Shown here: positions 52,794 through 63,740 of the stretch, one piece after another
Layout: each line of letters begins with the position of its first letter
How positions within the stretch are numbered: the first letter of the stretch is position 1
Source: Aphrocallistes beatrix
Taxonomy: Eukaryota > Porifera > Hexactinellida > Sceptrulophora > Aphrocallistidae
Direction: 5' to 3'
NCBI GenBank assembly: GCA_963281255.1
Contig: OY725494.1
Span: 124,001 to 188,000, forward strand
DNA: 64,000 nucleotides
Made by a program: the position numbers and the translations under genes
Notes under the pieces: generated by a model
What the model was told of the DNA's origin: nothing
Databases searched by the model: none
Seen by the model: only the letters and a program-made list of their open reading frames with translations

Positions 52794-53389
52794 TGAGCTT
52801 ATTATGGTTGGACATGTATGTGTGTTGTGTGATATTTACTAATGTAATATATTCTCATTACCTGTAGTTATAATAGTTAGATATAAAATACATTAAATAC
52901 TAAAACCAGGAGATAGGTGATAACATTTTATAACATTGAGGGGGGGACGGGGGGGGCGAAAAAACTTTGAGGGCTTTGCCCCCTCTTCCCCTCCGACGTT
53001 CCGCCTATGGCTAACACTATATACAGTAGAACTTCGTTAATACGAACACCAAAGGGGCATGCCTAATTTCCGGGAAGGGATCCCGTCCCGGAAATTAGGT
53101 ACCTTTTCTGTCCCGTCCCGGAGATTAGGCATCTTGACTCGTCCCATCCCGGAAATTTGGTACCTTTTCTGTCCCGTCCCGGAGATTAGGCATATTGACT
53201 CGTCCCATCCCGGAAATTTGGTACATAGATCTCCGGGATGGACCCGTCCCGTCCCGGAAATTAGGCATGCCCACACCAAAGGACGACCTGTTCGTATTAT
53301 CTGGAGTTTCGCATTAATGAGGTTTAATTGTATTTTTTGATACTTTCTAATATTTTTACGCGTAGGTTTTAGCTCTTATCCACATCACA
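52794..53389. other. Spacer with nested repeats before psmb3
   Basis: A G-rich stretch at 52938-52960, and a pogo-like element starting CAGTAGAACTTCGTTAATAC at about 53023 that is interrupted at 53054-53272 by a family D MITE and resumes CACCAAAGGACGACCTG. The ORFs here are repeat. Confidence 0.6.
53054..53272. mobile_element. Tandem-terminus MITE, family D, with target duplication
   Basis: Starts GGGCATGCCTAATTTCCGGG, holds five CCCGTCCCGGAGATTAGGCA-type units and ends GGCATGCCCA. CACCAAAG occurs on both sides, an 8-bp target duplication, inside an older pogo-like element. Confidence 0.82.
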
Positions 53390-54007
53390 ATGTCTTTCAT
53401 GGAGTATAATGGTTCTGCCATCATAGCAATGGTGGGGAAAGATTGTGTTGCGATTGCTTCGGATAAACGCCTGGGTCTACAAGCTCAAACGGTTAGCACT
53501 GAATTCCAAAAAGTGTTCCAAATGAATCCAAACATATTTATTGGCTTACCCGGTCTAGCCACTGATGTGTCAACCGTTCATAAAACGTTGGATTACCGTC
53601 TCAATATTTTACAACTACGCCAATCCAGGCCGGTTTCTCCACGTGCTTTTATGTACATGGTATCGTCACTTCTCTACGAAAGGCGATTTGGGCCTTACTT
53701 TGTTGAGCCAGTAATCGCCGGTATCGATCCATTCACGATGAAGCCATACATTGCGAATATGGATCTAATCGGGTGTCCGATGGAGAAAGATGATTTCGTC
53801 GTGAGTGGGACTTGTTCTGAACAGATGTATGGAATGTGTGAGTCACTCTGGAAACCGGATATGGACTCAGATATCCTTTTTGAAGTAATTTCGCAGGCTC
53901 TTCTCAATGCTGTCGACAGAGATGCTTTGAGTGGTTGGGGTGGTGTTGTCCATCTCATCCAAGAAAACACTGTTACCACTAAAGTCCTCAAGGCTCGGAT
54001 GGATTAA
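53390..54007 (+). CDS. PSMB3: Proteasome subunit beta type-3
   Basis: Intronless, 205 residues, exactly the length of human PSMB3. Conserved stretches: [77 protein letters not shown] and [11 protein letters not shown]; it ends LKARMD as in vertebrates. Beta-3 is a structural, catalytically silent subunit of the 20S core beta ring and has no N-terminal catalytic Thr. It is cytosolic and nuclear. A short decayed duplicate of its 5' end may lie at 51105-51225. A GTAG acceptor some 25 nt upstream suggests a UTR intron. Confidence 0.98.
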   Translation: MSFMEYNGSAIIAMVGKDCVAIASDKRLGLQAQTVSTEFQKVFQMNPNIFIGLPGLATDVSTVHKTLDYRLNILQLRQSRPVSPRAFMYMVSSLLYERRFGPYFVEPVIAGIDPFTMKPYIANMDLIGCPMEKDDFVVSGTCSEQMYGMCESLWKPDMDSDILFEVISQALLNAVDRDALSGWGGVVHLIQENTVTTKVLKARMD

Positions 54008-54798
54008 TCTAGCCTGTAGCTACTCAAATAGATTTGTTTGATAAATGTGTTTAGAAGTTATATTAGTTATGAATGCGTGATGATGAAGTTGATTATGTAG
54101 TAATATGAGAGGCGTTACTCTAGGGCAGCGGTTTTCAACCTTTTTGGGCTGTGGACCCCCTATAAAAATTTTCCTATATTCTGTGGACTCTCTCCTATTA
54201 ACCGTAACACAAAATTTCGAATCCTGTGAACCCCCTGATATCTTCTGTGGACCACTAAGGGGTCCATGGATCCCTTAGTGGTCCACGGGAGATATCAGGG
54301 GGTCCACATGATTCGAAATTTTATATTACTGTTAGATCCACAAAATATAGTGAAATTGCTCTAGGGATCCACAGTCAAAAAAGGTTGAAAACACCTGCTC
54401 TAGGGGTTCGAAATTGGGGATGGGGAGATGAGGGGATGGGGGGAGGGGCATTCATTCGAACCCTAGATTAATTAAGTATTGAATATTTAAATAATCAGAG
54501 AGGGAAGAATATTTAAGAATTTAAAATTTTTAATCCAATATATAAATATGTCAGATGATCGATAACCCATGTGTTAATGAGGGAGAGTTCTCCTTGTGTT
54601 TGATTATGCTGGAATTTTACAAACTGGCTAGTCTTTGACAAAGTTACGTCAGGACCTCAGACTTTATATCGCTGGGGTTGTGGGTGGGAACTTATGTCAC
54701 AAATGTAGATAATTCGGTTTCCTCATATTTCTATTAGCATTGTTCCTCACTTTTCAACATTATAATAGAATAGAATAAAATAAAATTTTAGAAACTAA
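54008..54798. other. Spacer with hAT-like MITE
   Basis: psmb3 3' UTR, the hAT element at 54126-54397, a G-rich patch at about 54415-54450 and AT-rich promoter sequence. No gene. Confidence 0.6.
54126..54397. mobile_element. hAT-like MITE with perfect 8-bp duplication
   Basis: Ends CAGCGGTTTTCAACCTTTTT and AAAAGGTTGAAAACACCTG; flanks CTCTAGGG at 54118-54125 and 54398-54405. Internal inverted pair GGACCACTAAGGGGTCCATG. Confidence 0.88.
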
Positions 54799-57172
54799 AT
54801 GGCTACTCAAACCAAATCAATTCTCTCGGATGAAGATATGGATTCTTCACTTCCGGTTTTAGATCTGCTAGTGAATGGACACACCGTGACATACTCTATT
54901 CACCTAGCTTGTCGCCTGAGTTTAGCGGACATTCTAGCTGAGGCAGGAAAGCCTTTATCTGTGTCAGAGATTGTAGAGAAAATCCCAGGAGAAGTTAATT
55001 CTAATTATCTAACAAGGTAATAATGATAAGTAGCAATATACAGTATCCGGACAAAAGTATTCGACCACCACGAAAACCGCCATACAAATAGTATTAAAGT
55101 GGATCTATTCATAAAGGAATATGTACTCAAACTATAAGAAATTCAAAAAAATCACCAATTCGGATGTGTGTTTACGAATTTGAAATAAAAAATAGAGTAT
55201 TTCTTACAGTTTGAGTACATATTCCTTTATGAATAGATCCACTTTAATACTATTTGTATGGAGATTTTCGTGGTGGTCGAATACTTTTGTCCGGATACTG
55301 TATATTACTTAAGTACAGGGCTTTAAGGTTGAGACCTTGGGTACTCAGCTTAACCGTGGTGTTAAAATATGAACCTAGCAATGTACATACATACCAACCT
55401 CTGCAAGGAACAAATCGGGAAATAAGCAGTATTTTAGCTGGACAATATATTTGTATTACTGAAAATCGGGACATTTCCACTTTTGGAACGTTATCACGAG
55501 ACACTACTTTCAACATTTATGCGTAAAAGCGGGACGTTCCACCAAAAAGGGGACAGTTGACAAGTATTAATTTGTCGAAAAAATCATGGTTCAATTTTTA
55601 CACCAAGATCGTCCTTAAAAATTCTTAATAAAATGTGTGAAGTTACAATAGAGATTCATTTCTAGGATCATACGCCTATTATGCGCTTTCGGTGTGTTCC
55701 AAGAGAGTTTGGAGGAAGGAGTGGGCAAGTATTACCTCACCAGTTTATCACAGTTGCTTCGAAAAGACGTGACAGGCAACATCAACCAGAATCTGACCTA
55801 CATCGCCGATCCCACATGTCTGAAGGCCTGGTCTGTTTTAGAAAAATGCGTCCGTTCCAAAGATGTGAAGACACCTTTCACCTTAGCCAATGGTGGAGAT
55901 AGTGAACACTGGCCGCATGAAGCTAAGCCTATTGAAAGTCACCTGCATACTCCTGATGAAGCCTGTGGAGATGTACATCAGCATTCACATTCCCATTCTC
56001 ATGGGAATTATTTGCATGAAGATTCCTTTGGTCATGAATCGAAACTCGAAACTCTGACTTTGTTGAGGTATTTTGCGGATGGGTTTAAAGCGATGGAAGA
56101 GAAGAAAGTGCATATTGCAGATCTAGGTAAGTTAAATGAGCAATTTGGTAATTAGAGAATTTCCGTCAAATTAATGATATACAGTCCCGGCAAAAAGTCT
56201 AAAAGTCACCCGGTAATAAACATATAATATATTTTAATTAAATATTTCATACTTTTCGTGTTATAGAAAGAGTAGACTAGATTTTCATTGCATTAAATTG
56301 ATAAAAAATTTGTTATTTTTGCTAAACTAGAATATTCATATTTTACATACAATATTTCAGATTTTTTGCCGGGACTGTATCATTGAAATATTTCTTTAAT
56401 TAGAAATCCAATTATACAGTTTCGCCAACCAAATTTTGTATAATTTTTACTATATCAGTTTTACAAATACAATCTTAACTCTACACACTTTGATAAGGTA
56501 ACTCTGCTTAATCGGGACACTTTGGTCCCGGATATTTTGTCCCGATTAAGCGGAGTTCCCAATTAACCGATGAAATTTAGTATTAGCTTCTATGTATGGG
56601 AACCATTCTATCCCTGGAGATTTGTCTCGATAAAGTGGAGTTGACTATATATATTTTTAACACCTTTATTTTCACAAGGTGGTCATTCTGGAGATACTCT
56701 GGCACTCGTAAAGCAATCCTACCCAGGCCTACAATGCACCTCAGTTGACCTCCCTGCCACTATAGACTCCATCAAGTCGAAACCTGAAGGTGTTACTCTC
56801 GTATCTGGGAACTATTTCGAACTTAACACCCTCCCCAAATGTGACGTCATTCTAATGAAGCATATTATACACATGTATGAGGAGCGTGATAAATGTGAGG
56901 AAATATTGAAGAATTGTAATCAGTGTCTACCATTGAATGGAAAAGTTATTATCTGCGAAAATGTTGTGCCCAAAGTTGGTGAAATTGATGTTAAGAGCAT
57001 TTCGTGTAAGAGGGCGTTTCTTGGTGATATTAATATGTTACTTTTCGGTGCTGCAGCTAAAACAATGGAAGAACTTTTGGCCATTTTTGAAACGACTGGA
57101 TTCAAGTTGGTTCAGTTTATTAGCACTCCAGATGTTATGACGCAGATTTTGGTAGTAGAAAAAGTTCATTAA
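54799..57172 (+). CDS. ASMT/ASMTL-like O-methyltransferase with His-rich insert
   Basis: Three exons, 54799-55016, 55666-56126 and 56679-57172, joining in frame to 390 residues (human ASMT 345). The N-terminal half is the dimerisation/winged-helix domain (LADILAEAGKPLSVSEI, then IIRLLCAFGVFQES). The SAM-binding motif is HIADLGGHSGDTL, split by intron 2. Further motifs are VDLPATI, CDVILMKHIIHMYEE (catalytic-His region) and GKVIICENVVP. Between the halves is a histidine-rich insert, DVHQHSHSHSHGNYLHEDS, absent from typical family members and able to bind metal. The family methylates hydroxyls of small molecules such as N-acetylserotonin; the substrate is unknown here. Introns carry Tc1-like, TGCCAAC, K and A' elements. 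Confidence 0.88.
55039..55302. mobile_element. Tc1-like element J, short form
   Basis: Ends TACAGTATCCGGACAAAAGT and ACTTTTGTCCGGATACTGTA with TA flanks, in methyltransferase intron 1. Same termini as 40931-41837. Confidence 0.85.
55321..55618. mobile_element. Family Q element split by a TGCCAAC repeat
   Basis: Left part TTTAAGGTTGAGACCTTGGG and right part ACACCAAGATCGTCCTTAAA match the uninterrupted copy at 59674-59772. Between them, 55385-55560 is a TGCCAAC/TCCCGC-type repeat. Confidence 0.65.
56179..56380. mobile_element. Family K Tc1-like MITE
   Basis: Ends TACAGTCCCGGCAAAAAGTC and TTTTTTGCCGGGACTGTA, TA flanks; inside matches 26729-26977 in reverse orientation. In methyltransferase intron 2. 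Confidence 0.82.
56491..56648. mobile_element. Family A' element
   Basis: AAGGTAACTCTGCTTAATCG to AGTGGAGTTGACTATA, close to 15571-15726. In the same intron, ending about 30 nt before the last exon. Confidence 0.75.
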
Positions 57173-57699
57173 TTTCTCACTTTTTGGTATTTTAGCACTT
57201 ACCTCAGATATTTATGTATTTGTTTATTTTATATTTATTCGAATGCATGCAATCCTGAATTGAACTAACTTTTGCTAACTCATTTCCGGTTGTCATTTGG
57301 GCGGGAAAGCTATATATGATTGTGGAGTCTATGCCAACTTGAGCCATGAAAAGCGGGACGCAGCGTTGAATTTCGCGGAACATGGCGGGAAGCAATGGGA
57401 AAGTATCCTACATGGAACCCCAAAAAAGCGGGACATATGCGGAAATTTCATGTAAAAGCGGGACACACTCGTGAAAATTAGCTCAATAGAAGAATGAAAA
57501 AAGTGGGACGTCCCGCCAAAAACAGTTGGCGTGTATAAAATACAGTGGGGCATGGCTTTTGTCCGTTGTAGAGGGTTTGTCCGCTTTTCGGAGTGTCCGT
57601 TTTGGGAGATTCCACTGTATACTGCTGTCTCTCATGGTAATTCTTCGAAATTTCACACATTTTCTGCCAAATTCTCTATAATATTTATAATTAGTTAGA
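57173..57699. other. Spacer with TGCCAAC repeat and pogo-like end
   Basis: Family E fragment near 57283, a TGCCAAC/TCCCGC repeat at about 57325-57540, then an inverted pair ACAGTGGGGCATGGC... to CCACTGTATA at 57541-57622. The antisense ORFs are repeat sequence. Confidence 0.55.
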
Positions 57700-60600
57700 A
57701 TGAACAAGTCAATAATTCCAGATCCTCTCTCCAATATTGGTACTGCTACTCCACCTCCTAACGAATTTGATGACAATGAATGGGTGGCTATTAAAGATAC
57801 TTTCCCAACTCTCAATTCAATACAAACTCAAGCTACTTTAACTTCTGATAAACTCTCTCAAAGTAATGAAGATAAATACAAATTTGAAGTTGAATCGACT
57901 GAAAATGCTGAAATATTTACAATTTTTTGTCGTAAGTTGGATAAAGATGATACCGTAAAAAAGAATAAGAAACTTCAACTTAGAGTGAAGAATGATCCAA
58001 GTAATGAGAATCGCGAAATTTCACAAGAATTCGAGTTGATAGACGTTCACAGCGAACAGTTGAGTATTGAACGAATTCAAAATGCGCATAAAATATTATT
58101 CGATTTATTTGGAGAAGTCAAGATAGAAGTTGGTGATGAATTTCGGTTTTTTCCAAATTTCCCAGAGCTAACCACACCTCCATATGGACTATGGGCTTAC
58201 CTGTCTAGCACTCAATGGGATCCAAGTGAGAATTGCCGCATTTTGGAAGAATATTTTGCCGATTTGTACCAATTCTGCCCATTTGAAGTCTTCATGGAAG
58301 TTTTATTCCTCTCTACAAATTCGAATAGTTGTCATCAGAATGTTAGTGAAGATGAAAATCATTTGGAAAAGTATGAGGAGTGTTTTAGTGAACTGAACAA
58401 GTAAGTTAAGGATTATTTCGAAAGTACAGTCGAAATAGTTTTTCAATGTCCAATGGATTTAATTAATATCCTTGGTCGAAACCCCTAAATATTTTGCCAT
58501 TTCAAATTGAACAATTAATATTGGTTAATTTTGGCAAAAAAACTGAAATGGCATTATTTTGGCAAATAAATTCCATTAATTTCATAGACTTTTCGAAAAA
58601 GCAAATAGTTCGAATTGCAGATTTAGGAAATAGTTCGACTTTTTATCATTAGGATTCATGGTGGTTTTCATGTGAACTATTTCCTTTTTTGGAAAGTCGA
58701 ACTATTTCCGGTTTTTGTGTGAACTATTTCCACCATACCTCAAAATTCTACATAGTATTTTCTGGGTATGGTAGAAATAGTTCGTAAAAAAACGGAAATA
58801 GTTCGACTTTCCAAAAAAGGAAATAGTTCGCAAAAAAACACCATTAATCCTAATGATAAAAAGTCGAACTATTTCCTTTTTCGAAAAGTCGAACCATTTC
58901 CGCATTACCCCTCAAAATTCTACATTGTATTTTCTGATCAAAATACACAGTCTCTGATAATATTATCTGATAGGAATACCTACCAATCCAATATTAAGAA
59001 ATACCGCTCAGCCCTGCAATCGCTGGAAGAATCAAAATCCTCTCGAGACATCCGTACGATAGAAGAGCTATTGGAATACTACTGCGAATTAGATGATGCA
59101 TTTTACTTCTTCGAGAGAGCTTTATCAGAAATGTTCCATTACGACTCACAGCCAATCTTAGAGGATTATCAGGCTGTTATAGGAGAGAGGGATGGGGTGA
59201 GAGAGGTGTTGTTACAGCCATCTCCTGATGGGGAGTTGAGTGATGAGGAGTATTTAGAGTTGTGTGATAGAGAGAGAACAGCACATGAAGAGGTTTCTAT
59301 GCGTATTCAATTGATTTTTGATTTTTATACTTTTTTATAAGGTGTTAAAATTGAGACTATATTTTTTTATCAGAAAATATGTAGAATTTTGTTCACAAAT
59401 GTGGATTTTGTAATAATTAGGATTGATATGCCACATTTCTGACCAAAGTTTTACATACAGTCGACTCCGCTTAATCGGGCCACTTTTGGCAGGACCGGAA
59501 TAGCTCTCACACACAGAGGCTAATACACAATATTTTCCGTTAATAGGGTTCTCTGCTTAATCGGGGCAAAATGTTCTCTGACCGATGTGACCCTATTAAG
59601 CGGAGTCGACTATTTTCTGATCAAAATATACAGTCTCGTTAAATTTACTATAATACTCAGTTCATGTGTTTTTTAAGGTTGAGACCTTGGTATAACTCAG
59701 TTTAACCGTAGTGTTAACTCCCAAAAATCATGGTATAATTTTTATACCAAGATCTCCCATTAAAAACCAGGCTCATGGTCCATTATAACATGTTAGAACT
59801 TCATTAGGTATTGAGAGCAAGTTCACGGATTCATGAACTCACCATCTACCACTTGCAAGAGCTAGCTCAGTTAGTAGAGTCTCAGTTTGAACAGACGAAG
59901 CTGGATAAAGAAGTGTGTAGCAGTTTGTGGGAGAAGAGAGCTGAATTGAGACTTTTGAAGTTAGAAAGCAAACTCAATGACCTCCTTATTAGCCTGTTAT
60001 CTGTACAAGTTGAATGTCTGAAGGTTAAGGATAATATAACATACCCTATATCTAGGGCATTAGGATCGCTCGATCATTAAAACCCCACCTATACCAGGAA
60101 TGTGTTGCGTCATTTCCTGTTTAAAACATTTTGGGCGGGGAAGCCATATACATTTGGGGTCCATACTATAAATAGAAAAGACCCCAGGTAAAAGTGGCAT
60201 TTTAATCGCAATCCTATTTTAATGATCGAATGAGGATCAGCGATCCTTTATACAGTCGACTCCGCTTAATAGGGCCACTGTTTAATCGGGTCACTTTTGG
60301 CAGGACCGGAATAGCTCTCACACATAGAGGCTAATACAAAAATATTTTCGGTTAATAGGGTTCTCCGCTTAATCGGGGCAAAATGCCCTCTGACCGATGT
60401 GACCCTATTAAGCGGAGTCGACTGTATTTTAAATGATCGGATGAAAGATTGCGATCTCTTTTAGCTCGGTCATTTTTGGAGATTTGTATTGCCTTCTCTC
60501 TTCACCATCTTTAATTTATTCTGTTTTTCTATGCTGTTACCAATTTGAGTTTTCTTCCGGCACCATATTGTTACAAAAATGATCGGAAAAATGAACGGAA

Positions 60601-63600
60601 TCGAGATCTTCCTTTTCACGATGGACTAATGCCCTACATATATCGCAGGGCCGGCGCCACCGGGGGTGTCCTGGGTGTCCAGACACCCACTGCGTCCTGT
60701 TTTATCATATTGTACAATATATATCCCTCCATAAATGGATACCCACTTTCAGGGAAATCCCTCTTAGGACACCCACTGCCGATAAATCATGGCGCCGGCC
60801 ATATATTCTCAAATAGTATCCGGAGGGATTGTTACTTTTTAGGTCTTATAGGATGCGAAAGAACGGACCATTCTTATTATTATCACAATGGATGAGTCAG
60901 ATAACCTTTCTGAAAAGTTGAAAAAGAAGGAATCAACACTATTCACTGTAGAATCCCAGTTAATTGATATAAAACTCAGATTGATAGCAGAGCAAGAAGC
61001 AATGTACAAACACAAGATGGTCATGTTTGGGGAGGATAAGGAGAATAGAGAAGTGATGCGGAGCAAGTTAGATAAGTTGGGAAGGAGAAAAGCTAGACTT
61101 CGGACGAGACAAAGAATGGTAACCGAAGGAGGTATGGGATGTTTTGATATACAAGTTTCATTGTAGTTGGACTATAAATAGCTGATCTAAGCACCCATTA
61201 TAATATCTCATCGATGGAATAATGATTTTGAAACTCATTTCCGGTTAAACATTAAAAATGGCAAATTAAACGAGACAAATGAGACATTATATATTGACTT
61301 GAAAGTATTTTTTCCTGATACGTATATGGACCAGGGTTGCCGTGAGAATGAAGTTTCAATTCCCATTCCCATAGAATTCCTGTGGGAATCCCCCCCATAA
61401 GGCCCTGTGGGAATCCCTATGGGAATCCCCACGGGGCAAAAAGTCATTCCCATTCCCATTCCCACGGCAACCCTGATATGGACTCATGCAAATAATGTCA
61501 TTCAGGAAATCAATATGTTTTAGTAACATCAATTTATATTATTTGTCCAACACTTTTCGAATGTGCTATAATTTTGGCAACTAAATGGTGTTATTTTGCC
61601 AAAGAACCTGAAATGTCATTATTTCGGCACACATAAATATTCATAGGCAAAAAAGACACCATTTAATTGCCAGTATAATACAGTAGAACTCGGTTAGTAC
61701 GACTCATTTCTCTGAACCAAAATCTATAGTACAAACTCGGCTAGTACGTACTAATAATTCCTTCCCGAAAGGGGTACGTCTTATCCGAGTTATGCTGTAT
61801 TGCATCCAATACCCATTACATGTATTTGTACATACATATTGAGTAAATTTACGCTCGGAATCTTCACAGGAAAGGGAGTAGGATCAGGAGCTCCTAACCT
61901 GAACCTGTTACTGGAAGACAGTTTCTACTCAGAGCTGGTTCTTCAGAAACGACGAGATGCTAACAGTAGAGTAGCTTCAAGCAAGCAAGACAGACTCAAG
62001 AAGGAGAGAGTGAAAGTGATCCAGAGAGTCAAACAGACCATTTCAGAAAACCCAAAGGAGCAAAAGAAACTACCACCAAGGTATCATATTGAATAGTGAC
62101 ACGATACGTATTCATATACAGTGGAACCTGTATATAACGGCCACCCAAGGGACAGGTAGTGGCCGTTATAGACAGGTGATGGCCGTTATACACAGTTTTA
62201 GGGTCAGTAAGAGACTACAAACGGGTGGCCGCTGGCCGCGTTGAGCAGGTGACCGCTATACACAGGTTCAATATTATGAAATTTCGGACGGGACTGTTCA
62301 TTGGTGACCGATATAGACATTTGACCGTTATATAGAGTGGCCGCTATAGCAGGTTCGACTGTACTTTCTATACCAGTGGTATTCAAACTGGGTACGCCGG
62401 CTCTCAAATTTTTATATCACAACATATTATTAATAATAGCATGAGTTAGCTGACAGAAAATTAAAAAACAGTCTGGGGGTACTCTTGGGAAAAAGGTTTG
62501 AAGACCACTGTTCTATACCACGACTACATTCGAATGTGAGAAATCCTCCGCCCTACGGGCGTCTCATTATTTGGTTTAATTAACCGCCCGTAGGACGCCT
62601 GATGCAAACATAAATTGTTCGCTACCCGCGCAGCAAAAGTGAGTTAGAGACGCTAATGGTTGAAGTAATGTGTTTTGAGTAGAGTGTGCTCCTATGCTAT
62701 TCTATTGAATCTATGAACCAATATAATAGTATGGCCGCAGTGTTTTTTTAAGCTAAATTAGAGGGCCCAAAAGGACCTCTAATTTCTCTTCAGGGACCTC
62801 TAATTTCTTAACATTCGTAATGTACTGAATATCATAAAATGTAGTATTCCAGGTAAGGGAGCTCTAATCTTTTGCAGGGCCCTCTGAGCAAATCCTTAAA
62901 AAAACCCTGAGTATGGGATGTATTGAACTTCATTAAAAGTTCCCTCTCGACCGTAGTTCCTCTCTTAGAAGGGATTTAAGAGATAATGACTTATATGTTT
63001 ATGGAAGTGTAGCTATATGTGTAGATTGTAACTTATCCATTCGATGTTTATATATACCTTTCCGTTACAGTTACTTACCTCCATCACAACGTAAAGGCAC
63101 TATACTAGACACTACCAATAACCGAAGGCAAAGATCTCAACCAACCAACAAAAACACTAAAACACAACCAAATTCTCGCTTAACTCAGCTTAACATATCT
63201 CCCTCAATGGCCCATCACTACCCTAGCATCGATTCCAGCATATCTCTATCTGTCAACAGTGAGAATAGCGGTGAGAAGAAAAATCGAATTAAAAAACTTC
63301 AACCTCGTACAATCCGTAATAGCGGTAACACTACGAGGAGTAGGGGTAAGCCTAACACGAATATGACACAAGAAAATGTAAACAAAAATAAAGAAAACAA
63401 CACTCCAACACCTAACTATAATATACCACCACCTCCACCAGATATACCAAGCAGTTTTAAAGAAGATGAAAATAAAGTGAAAAAAATAAACCTTTCTAAA
63501 AATGTGTCTCAAAAGTTGCCCACACAAAAGGCTGCTACGCAAAATCCCCACGAGACAATGATGAAAATGATACGAAGTGGGATTCGGTTAAAACCAACTC

Positions 63601-63740
63601 AACATGACAAACTAGACAGTCCTAGCACGACATTGACGAGTGATGCTCACGCCTCATTACTGAAGGTTGTAGCCACGATTGGATTATCCACACAGGACTC
63701 TGATTCCGATTCTCCCAACGGAGAAGACTCGAATTGGTAG
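57700..63740 (+). CDS. WHAMM/JMY-type Arp2/3 activator (six exons)
   Basis: Exons: 57700-58400, 58974 to about 59292, 59808-60023, 60852-61131, 61870-62080, 63071-63740, joining to about 798 residues (human WHAMM 809). The N-terminal part (NEWVAIKDTF, WDPSENCRILEEYF, VFMEVLFLST, then RYRSALQSLEE and YCELDDAFYFFERALSEMF) follows JMY (DWVAVRPHVF, WKILSQVLFTE, YQMEDEAYSSLAEATTELY) in order and spacing. The middle is coiled coil (exons 2-5). The end has a poly-Pro stretch (IPPPPPDIPSS), one WH2 (ETMMKMIRSGIRLKP), a central motif (SLLKVVATIGLS) and an acidic tail ending EDSNW. It should nucleate branched actin at membranes. The exon 2 donor is uncertain: 59292 is phase-compatible but weak (GAG|GTTTCT). 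All introns hold MITEs. Confidence 0.85.
58594..58915. mobile_element. Family M inverted-repeat element, double copy
   Basis: Two opposed arrays of GGAAATAGTTCGACTTTCC and GTCGAACTATTTCC; each half resembles 14860-15046. In the first WHAMM/JMY-like intron. Confidence 0.72.
59456..59612. mobile_element. Family A MITE nested in family P
   Basis: TACAGTCGACTCCGCTTAAT to GGAGTCGACTA. The flanks (TCAGAAAATATGTAG on the left from about 59353, TTTTCTGATCAAAATATACA on the right to about 59645) are the two halves of a family P element. Confidence 0.8.
60090..60190. mobile_element. Family E repeat fragment
   Basis: TTTTGGGCGGGGAAGCCATA and GGTCCATACTATAAATAGAA, half of the palindrome seen at 49247-49663. 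In WHAMM/JMY-like intron 3. Confidence 0.65.
60251..60426. mobile_element. pogo/Tigger-like MITE, family A
   Basis: Ends TACAGTCGACTCCGCTTAAT and GGAGTCGACTGTA with TA flanks; one of the cleanest copies. In WHAMM/JMY-like intron 3. Confidence 0.87.
60652..60800. mobile_element. hAT-like MITE
   Basis: Ends CAGGGCCGGCGCCACCGGGG and CATGGCGCCGGCC with ATATAT-type flanks. The 116-codon ORF spanning it is spurious. It ends about 50 nt before an exon. Confidence 0.7.
61332..61475. mobile_element. hAT-like MITE with perfect 8-bp duplication
   Basis: Ends CAGGGTTGCCGTG and CACGGCAACCCTG; flanks ATATGGAC at 61324-61331 and 61476-61483. The inside is runs of ATTCCCATTCCC. Confidence 0.88.
61679..61799. 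mobile_element. Family H MITE
   Basis: TACAGTAGAACTCGGTTAGT to CCGAGTTATGCTGTA; shorter relative of 12119-12294. In WHAMM/JMY-like intron 4. Confidence 0.78.
62117..62363. mobile_element. Family I pogo-like element
   Basis: TACAGTGGAACCTGTATATA to AGGTTCGACTGTA; internal deletion form of 41126-41582. In WHAMM/JMY-like intron 5. Confidence 0.82.
62374..62510. mobile_element. hAT-like MITE with perfect 8-bp duplication
   Basis: Ends CAGTGGTATTCAAACTGGGT and AGGTTTGAAGACCACTG; flanks TTCTATAC at 62366-62373 and 62511-62518. It begins 11 nt after the family I element. Confidence 0.87.
62735..62912. mobile_element. Family O element
   Basis: TTTTTAAGCTAAATTAGAGG to GCAAATCCTTAAAAAAACCC, the reverse complement of the insert at about 16170-16290, with an added AGGGACCTCTAATTTCT repeat. 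In WHAMM/JMY-like intron 5. Confidence 0.65.

Noticed and set aside
60545..60895. 116-codon ORF before a WHAMM/JMY-like exon
   Set aside because: Mostly a hAT-like MITE; the true coding frame starts at the 60852 acceptor in another frame.
57700..63740. Several separate genes (one per ORF)
   Set aside because: Exon phases join consistently except one donor, and the order of motifs follows JMY/WHAMM from N-terminus to acidic tail.
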